From positions 1 through 44,627 of the forward strand of contig CANGAC010000003.1 in NCBI GenBank assembly GCA_947451425.1: a stretch of 44,627 nucleotides of DNA, read 5' to 3'. The position numbers were made by a program, and so were the translations under genes. Source of the stretch: Bacteriovoracaceae bacterium. Its GTDB lineage: Bacteria; Bdellovibrionota; Bacteriovoracia; Bacteriovoracales; Bacteriovoracaceae. The notes under the pieces are model-generated. The model saw only the letters and a program-made list of their open reading frames with translations. It searched no databases and was not told where the DNA came from. Positions 40,988 to 44,627 of the stretch are shown here, in pieces; positions within the stretch are counted from its first letter, which is position 1; every line of letters begins with the position of its first letter.

Positions 40988-41010
40988 CTGTTATCACAAT
41001 TTGATAACAG
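40988..41010. promoter_or_regulatory. Operator palindrome, copy 1
   Basis: TGTTATCA-N5-TGATAACA with one more complementary base on each side (9-bp arms). It lies 89 bases before the gene at 41099 and 281 bases before the divergent gene at 40707. The same motif recurs at 42200. Apart from it, the 390-base gap 40708-41098 shows nothing firm. Confidence 0.7.
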
Positions 41011-41098
41011 TAAGTTTTCGTCGCAGGGCTTACCGCTATTATATTTTTTTGGGTTCGGGTACTTAATATGATCTGCACCCAACCAAAAGGAAATAAGT

Positions 41099-41452
41099 AT
41101 GAAATTATTTTTGATCACAGCACTGATGACGACTTCTACATTTGCTTCGAACTATTACTGTTCAACGACCTCTGGACATCTTATCGATTTCCAAATGTCA
41201 GTCTCATCAGCTTCTATGTCGATCAGAGGATCTTCTGATTCAGGTATCGACAATCTCGATGGAACCTATCCTCGAGGATCGGACTCAATCACTTATGGAG
41301 GGTGGAACGTTCACAACATGCGTGTCTCAATCGCTATTCCTAAAGCTGCATCCAGTGGTAACATCGGTATGTTTCAAACGGTGTTAAGTTATGATGATCC
41401 CATGGGAGACTCACCAGTATGGGAGCAGGACTTAAAATGCGTTAAGAAGTAG
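41099..41452 (+). CDS. Small exported protein of unknown function
   Basis: 117 residues; AAAGGAAATAAGT precedes the ATG. Signal peptide MKLFLITALMTTSTFASNYY. Two cysteines (YYCSTTSG and the terminal DLKCVKK) probably pair and close a serine-rich beta domain (SVSSASMSIRGSSDSGI). The only plus-strand small exported gene in the accessory region, with the palindrome 40988-41010 in its promoter region. Confidence 0.75.
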   Translation: MKLFLITALMTTSTFASNYYCSTTSGHLIDFQMSVSSASMSIRGSSDSGIDNLDGTYPRGSDSITYGGWNVHNMRVSIAIPKAASSGNIGMFQTVLSYDDPMGDSPVWEQDLKCVKK

Positions 41453-41526
41453 GGTAAGCCGAGATCTGAAATCGAGATGCTATTCAAGAAGCTGAAACTT
41501 AAATTGGAATACGCCTATTTAAAAAA

Positions 41527-41559
41527 TGCCGGATGGTGATTCTTACTCTCCTTCCGGCA
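41527..41559 (+). terminator. Possible terminator hairpin
   Basis: TGCCGGA (41527-41533) and TCCGGCA (41553-41559), followed by a T-rich CATTTTCATTT. The loop is long (19 bases), so it is a moderate candidate for the end of the gene at 41099, or for the convergent gene at 41605. Confidence 0.45.
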
Positions 41560-41604
41560 CATTTTCATTTAAATCTTAGAGCGAGCGGCATTTTAAAAAC
41601 TAGA

Positions 41605-42021
41605 TTAATGAGTGCAGCGATAATCATCATTGACGGTGCAATCATATTGAAACCCCGTCCTGACATCGCAAGATACTCGGACTGAGTACTTAATAACTTC
41701 TGAACGTCGAAGGAAAATGATCTCCTCCGGCAAAGCTTCAAAAAGCCTCTTTGCTTCTTGCCCTTCCGTTACAATTTGTACCCCTACCTCATCGAGCATA
41801 TTACAAGTGTAAGTGACTTGTTTTGAAGCATTCGTCTTGGTGCGACAGTCCAAAACTCTAACGACCACCGGACGATAAGGGCTATTATCCGGATCAATAA
41901 GTTCTTCCATAGGAAGAGCAAGCCATAATTTTTCCGAAGCATCGCCATCCAAAGGTAATGTTTTGCAGCCAAAAGCTTGCAGGGAGAAAAACGTCACTAA
42001 ACCAACTAAAAACAAATTCAT
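41605..42021 (-). CDS. Small exported protein of unknown function
   Basis: 138 residues. The signal is MNLFLVGLVTFFSLQAFGCK; the cysteine after FG could be a lipobox (AFGC), making it a possible lipoprotein. Mature cysteines: RVLDCRTK, YTCNML, VSCDVR, YDCTVN, YRCTH. Palindrome copy 2 lies 179 bases upstream. Not recognised. Confidence 0.7.
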   Translation of the reverse strand: MNLFLVGLVTFFSLQAFGCKTLPLDGDASEKLWLALPMEELIDPDNSPYRPVVVRVLDCRTKTNASKQVTYTCNMLDEVGVQIVTEGQEAKRLFEALPEEIIFLRRSEVIKYSVRVSCDVRTGFQYDCTVNDDYRCTH

Positions 42022-42199
42022 TATGACTCCTTTCCGTCCTTAACGTTTTTCAGAGGACATTTTATTTTAGTCTGTCAAAAATCAGGACTTCATGACGAAA
42101 TTACACCTGGCTAATTTTGATCTGCCATCCCTGAAGTTCTGACAAACTATCCGAGCTGGAAAAAAGATAACAGCGGATACCCCTGCAACGAAGAGCAAG

Positions 42200-42220
42200 T
42201 GTTATCAAATTATGATAACA
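42200..42220. promoter_or_regulatory. Operator palindrome, copy 2
   Basis: TGTTATCA-N5-TGATAACA, identical in both arms to copy 1 at 40988 and different in the spacer. It lies in the 384-base gap 42022-42405, upstream of the minus-strand gene ending at 42021. Besides this and the hairpin at 42349, the gap shows nothing firm. Confidence 0.7.
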
Positions 42221-42348
42221 AGTAAAAAGAGACCTGCATGAAATGAAGTTCCCCTTTATGGGCAAAGAGCCGAACCAGAAACTTCGATATCTGCAAAATT
42301 TAAGGGGTTCGCGGCCAGTTTTTTCAGTAACTGATGCCTAGAAATCGC

Positions 42349-42372
42349 AAAGGCCGGAACGATCCGGCCTTT
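42349..42372. terminator. Terminator hairpin after the gene at 42406
   Basis: AAAGGCCGG (42349-42357) pairs perfectly with CCGGCCTTT (42364-42372). The T tract is only three bases, so strength is moderate. Suited to end the minus-strand gene 42406-42792. Confidence 0.65.
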
Positions 42373-42405
42373 GAGAAAATAACATTTCTTTCAAAATAAA
42401 CTGAT

Positions 42406-42792
42406 TTAAAGCTCGTATTTATCTGAAGAAGAAAGCATCACTGAGATATCATCCGTGAGATCGATGATCCTAAGTCCCAGGAAGTCGATATTCTTAACAG
42501 TGTTTGAATTGAGATCAATCACGATCAGCGTATTGCCTTCAACACGGGCCAAAATATTGAGGGATGATGTGTGAACGTTGCAAACAGTAATCACTCCTTC
42601 AACGTCGCTTGATCTAGAAGTCTTTTTTGTGAAGTGCCCAAGTCGACAAGATTTTTTCTGCCCGGTTGATTTCACTGACACGATCAAGTCAAAAGGTTCA
42701 ATTTGTGAAACCAGCTTTTTCTCTGGGACGGATTGAGCAAAGGTAGAGAGCGAGAATGTCATTAGAAGAGCAATGACCGAATAGAAACGCAT
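42406..42792 (-). CDS. Small exported protein of unknown function
   Basis: 128 residues. Signal peptide MRFYSVIALLMTFSLSTFAQ. Two cysteines (KKSCRLGHF, VITVCNVHT) and a series of short beta strands (DLIVSVKSTG, NTLIVIDLNSNTVKNIDFLG) suggest a compact beta domain. GGAG precedes the ATG. No family recognised. Confidence 0.7.
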   Translation of the reverse strand: MRFYSVIALLMTFSLSTFAQSVPEKKLVSQIEPFDLIVSVKSTGQKKSCRLGHFTKKTSRSSDVEGVITVCNVHTSSLNILARVEGNTLIVIDLNSNTVKNIDFLGLRIIDLTDDISVMLSSSDKYEL

Positions 42793-42996
42793 GAAAACTC
42801 CTTGGGATTGGTTAAGTGCTTAGCCGATCCTAATCCAAGTTGAAACTCGGCGATGAAAAAAGATATCTTAGTGTTATCGGCCTTCGAGAACAGATAAGTC
42901 TTACTGCTCATCCAGGGTCTTTCATCGAGCCGTGAAGGGGTTTGAGCTGGGTCATTGAAGTGAGCTTATCCATAATTCACCTACGGCCTTCAATCG

Positions 42997-43145
42997 GAAC
43001 AAACAGAAAGAGCAATCTTCTGTCTCAGTTACTGCCTAAGTTATTGATAAAAAAAAGCCAGGTGCGCGAGGTCCTGGCTTTTATACATCCCAATACTTTT
43101 ATGGTGCCCCCGGCATTAAGCTGAGCGAACCACTCTTCTTGGACC
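42997..43145. repeat. Repeat unit R3 (hairpin with upstream arm)
   Basis: Upstream part CAAACAGAAAGAGCAATCTT with TCTGTCTC matches R2. Hairpin AAAAGCCAGG (43053-43062) and CCTGGCTTTT (43073-43082); the next position is a T-T mismatch, so the stem is one pair shorter. The downstream GGTGCCCCCGGCATTAAGCT and GAACCACTC TT are diverged from R1/R4. No gene remnant follows. With the small gene at 43241 it accounts for the gap after 42792. Confidence 0.75.
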
Positions 43146-43240
43146 AACACTTCACACGCCATTACTAATTACTATCAGATCGTCAGGCGCCGGGACTTTG
43201 ACCCTCCTGGGCTGACAGAAGATGAAAGGACGAAGAAAGT

Positions 43241-43378
43241 ATGGGCATACCAAAACTAATTCCTATTGCCGTAAGCTTAGCAATTTTAGCGGCTGCGACG
43301 GGACGGCTTCCCCGAGTACTTCGGACAATGCAGGTCGCACAGGCTCGACTGATAATTGATTCTCAAGCGAGCAAGTAG
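43241..43378 (+). CDS. Small hydrophobic protein (45 aa)
   Basis: MGIPKLIPIAVSLAILAAAT is a hydrophobic start, followed by a basic tail (GRLPRVLRTMQVAQARLIID). AAAGGA lies 10 bases upstream and the GAAGAAAG tract is nearer. Either a small membrane protein or a short exported peptide. No homolog recognised; a hairpin follows at 43419. Confidence 0.42.
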   Translation: MGIPKLIPIAVSLAILAAATGRLPRVLRTMQVAQARLIIDSQASK

Positions 43379-43418
43379 CCAAAAGTGATGATGCTAGGCC
43401 CTCGGTAAAAACAAAGCT

Positions 43419-43443
43419 GCCCGAGATTTTTTAGGTCTCGGGC
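43419..43443. terminator. Hairpin between the 45-aa gene and the gene at 43504
   Basis: GCCCGAGA (43419-43426) pairs with TCTCGGGC (43436-43443); the loop contains six T. No T tract follows, so it may be a transcript end or a processing site. It can serve both converging transcripts. Confidence 0.55.
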
Positions 43444-43503
43444 CGCTCGGAAATTGTTTAAGTTAAATTCTAGTCAATGAACTTCAATCTAGAGGTTTGT
43501 TTC

Positions 43504-43983
43504 TTATTCTACCGTCACCCGGACTTGCTGGTTCGGAAATTGGGCATCGTAATGTTCCAAAATTTCAAAAAGTCGTTCGGAATCTTCTTTTCCTAAAAGT
43601 ATTGCCTGACACTGCATTTCGATCAATCCGCTAGATAATCTCTTGGCGTCTATCTTTTGCATGATAATGTGATTGCTATTGTAAAAAACTACGTGTGACA
43701 AGATCTTTCCAGGATACGCTGATGGTCTAAATTTTCGATGCTTTTCTATAACCTTAAATTTGCCAGCAGGAGAAATCGATTTTGAGCATTCACCCCGACT
43801 TTTATCAACGAGCTTGGCGTTCATAACCATCACTCCATCTTCCTCTATTAGAATCGTATTCTCATGCTGATTAACTAAGATTTCCAATCCACGTTGTGAA
43901 GATGGGTCTCTTGTTTGAACATTTTTTTGGTGGGAGCATCCTATAAACAATGAGGCTAATGAGAGAATGATTACAAATTTCAT
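43504..43983 (-). CDS. Lipoprotein, probably a degenerate YkuD-like domain
   Basis: 159 residues. The lipobox LFIGC marks C16 in MKFVIILSLASLFIGCSHQK. SPAGKFKVIEKHRKFRPSAY resembles the TPxGxFxV segment of L,D-transpeptidases, and HVVFYNSNHIIMQKI the following strand. At the place of SHGCxR it has SSGLIEM, so both histidine and cysteine are absent. If the match holds, this is an inactive cousin acting as a binding or scaffold protein at the wall. The relationship is tentative. Confidence 0.55.
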   Translation of the reverse strand: MKFVIILSLASLFIGCSHQKNVQTRDPSSQRGLEILVNQHENTILIEEDGVMVMNAKLVDKSRGECSKSISPAGKFKVIEKHRKFRPSAYPGKILSHVVFYNSNHIIMQKIDAKRLSSGLIEMQCQAILLGKEDSERLFEILEHYDAQFPNQQVRVTVE

Positions 43984-44235
43984 AGATTCTCCACTTTTTA
44001 AAAACTCATCTGTTCTCCTTTCGGTTGAAAACTACAATACTTAAGTAATGATTTTAGTCCAAACTCTGGTCTCTGTATTCTTCGTGTTTTAAGTCATTTA
44101 TCTAGTCTTAGACTTATGGAGGCTGTCTTTTGATGGTTTAAAAAGTGAACCTAACCCGAATCTTACCAGATTCGATATTAAGCAAGTTGAGTCCGTAAGA
44201 TTTTTGAGTGCAAATAATGGATTAGTCTTCGGAAA

Positions 44236-44385
44236 TAAAAAAAGCCAGAGGCGCGAGACTCTGGCTTTCTAACTCTCAACACTTTTAGTGGTGCCCGCGG
44301 CTTTAGGGTAGAAGAACCACTGACTTTGGACTTAAGTTATCCAATCCAGTGGCACGAGTCTCGGGTGGATTTAGCGGAGCTGGCA
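44236..44385. repeat. Repeat unit R4 (hairpin plus start of an intact helix-turn-helix gene)
   Basis: AAAGCCAGAG (44241-44250), loop GCGCGAGA, CTCTGGCTTT (44259-44268). Compared with R1/R2, two stem positions change on both sides so pairing is kept while the loop stays GCGCGAGR. The following AGTGGT (44287-44292), ACCACT (44316-44321) and CAGTGG (44347-44352) allow two mutually exclusive hairpins. The gap 43984-44325 holds this unit and otherwise nothing firm. Confidence 0.82.
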
Positions 44386-44565
44386 AAACTACGCTATTTA
44401 GAAGGCTGGACTAGGCGGAAGTTGGCCAATCATTACGGTCGGACACTCAATGCCATTACAAATTATTGTCAGAACATTCGGCGAAAGGATTTCAAGCTTC
44501 CAGGGTTAACAAAAAGCGAAACCGTTAAGATTCGACAAATCTATATCAATTGCGAGCTCAACTGA
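44326..44565 (+). CDS. Small helix-turn-helix protein of repeat R4
   Basis: 79 residues read from TTG at 44326; a GTG at codon 15 (VDLAELAKLRYLEGWTRRKL) is an alternative start, and neither has a good ribosome binding site. LAELAKLRYLEGWTRRKLAN followed by HYGRTLNAITNYCQNIRRKD looks like a homeodomain-like or sigma-4-like HTH. The first 20 residues are encoded within the repeat, whose palindromes overlap it, so it may bind its own repeat. A truncated copy is in R1. Confidence 0.55.
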   Translation: MDLSYPIQWHESRVDLAELAKLRYLEGWTRRKLANHYGRTLNAITNYCQNIRRKDFKLPGLTKSETVKIRQIYINCELN

Positions 44566-44597
44566 TTTTCCCTATTTCGATTATTAAGGAGAAAGTC

Positions 44598-44612
44598 ATG
44601 TCTAAAAAGTAG
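44598..44612 (+). other. Strong ribosome site before a four-codon frame
   Basis: AAGGAGAAAGTC is followed by ATG TCT AAA AAG TAG. The binding site is among the best in the accessory region, yet the frame ends after four codons. It may be a leader, a reading error, or the decayed start of a gene that continues past the window. Confidence 0.3.
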
Positions 44613-44627
44613 CTCTTTACTGCCGAG

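Noticed and set aside
37786-44385. CRISPR-like array from the four repeats
   Set aside because: Copies are kilobases apart, differ in length and flank genes; no cas genes are present.
1-44627. Prophage or insertion sequence
   Set aside because: No integrase, transposase, capsid or terminase features were recognised in any frame.

Overview
The window reads as an ordinary chromosomal stretch of a Gram-negative bacterium with roughly balanced base composition. The housekeeping set (GreB, LexA, DksA, RapA, type II NADH dehydrogenase) and the very high proportion of small Sec-, Tat- and lipoprotein-exported proteins suggest the Bdellovibrionota, most likely the Bacteriovorax/Peredibacter side. 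That placement is inference from gene content; no rRNA or marker tree was available. No prophage, CRISPR array, tRNA or rRNA gene was seen.

Layout. 1-5.1 kb (mostly minus): the end of a retropepsin-like protease / inactive-transglutaminase membrane protein operon, then a peptide-binding protein, a FAD oxidoreductase and exported unknowns. 5.2-9.9 kb (plus): an MBOAT-like acyltransferase, greB, exported unknowns, a radical SAM/SPASM protein and lexA with an unusual direct-repeat operator. 10-14.6 kb: a divergent pair of exported cofactor-type enzymes (methyltransferase-like and FAD-oxidase fusion) and a DUF5522 protein. 14.6-15.35 kb carries no protein gene. It holds two tandem, related, structured small RNAs, each with a sigma-54 (-24/-12) promoter and an intrinsic terminator; this is the most striking feature of the window. 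15.35-29.6 kb: epimerase-GNAT-thioredoxin-RapA group, a TlpA-like protein, a PLP decarboxylase, dksA with a structured leader, a YciO-family protein, ndh, a zinc metallopeptidase, an exported NADAR protein behind a hairpin that covers its ribosome binding site, and YihY/BrkB.

29.7-37.1 kb is a lipid and isoprenoid themed region: a DUF1295 reductase-like protein, a lipoprotein esterase, a lipocalin lipoprotein and a TetR regulator in one tight operon; then an exported catalase-fold protein, an L,D-transpeptidase, and a second operon of exported lipocalin, exported alpha/beta hydrolase and Tat-exported carotenoid oxygenase. The two operons share a lipocalin-plus-hydrolase theme and may handle oxidised lipids or apocarotenoids outside the cytoplasm.

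37.2-44.6 kb is accessory. Small exported proteins of unknown function, two decayed genes, four copies of a repeat built around a terminator-like hairpin with a constant loop and a changing stem, a helix-turn-helix gene attached to that repeat, a 13-base C tract, and two copies of a 21-bp palindrome that probably mark a small regulon. Gene order, repeats and decay suggest a recombination-prone region.
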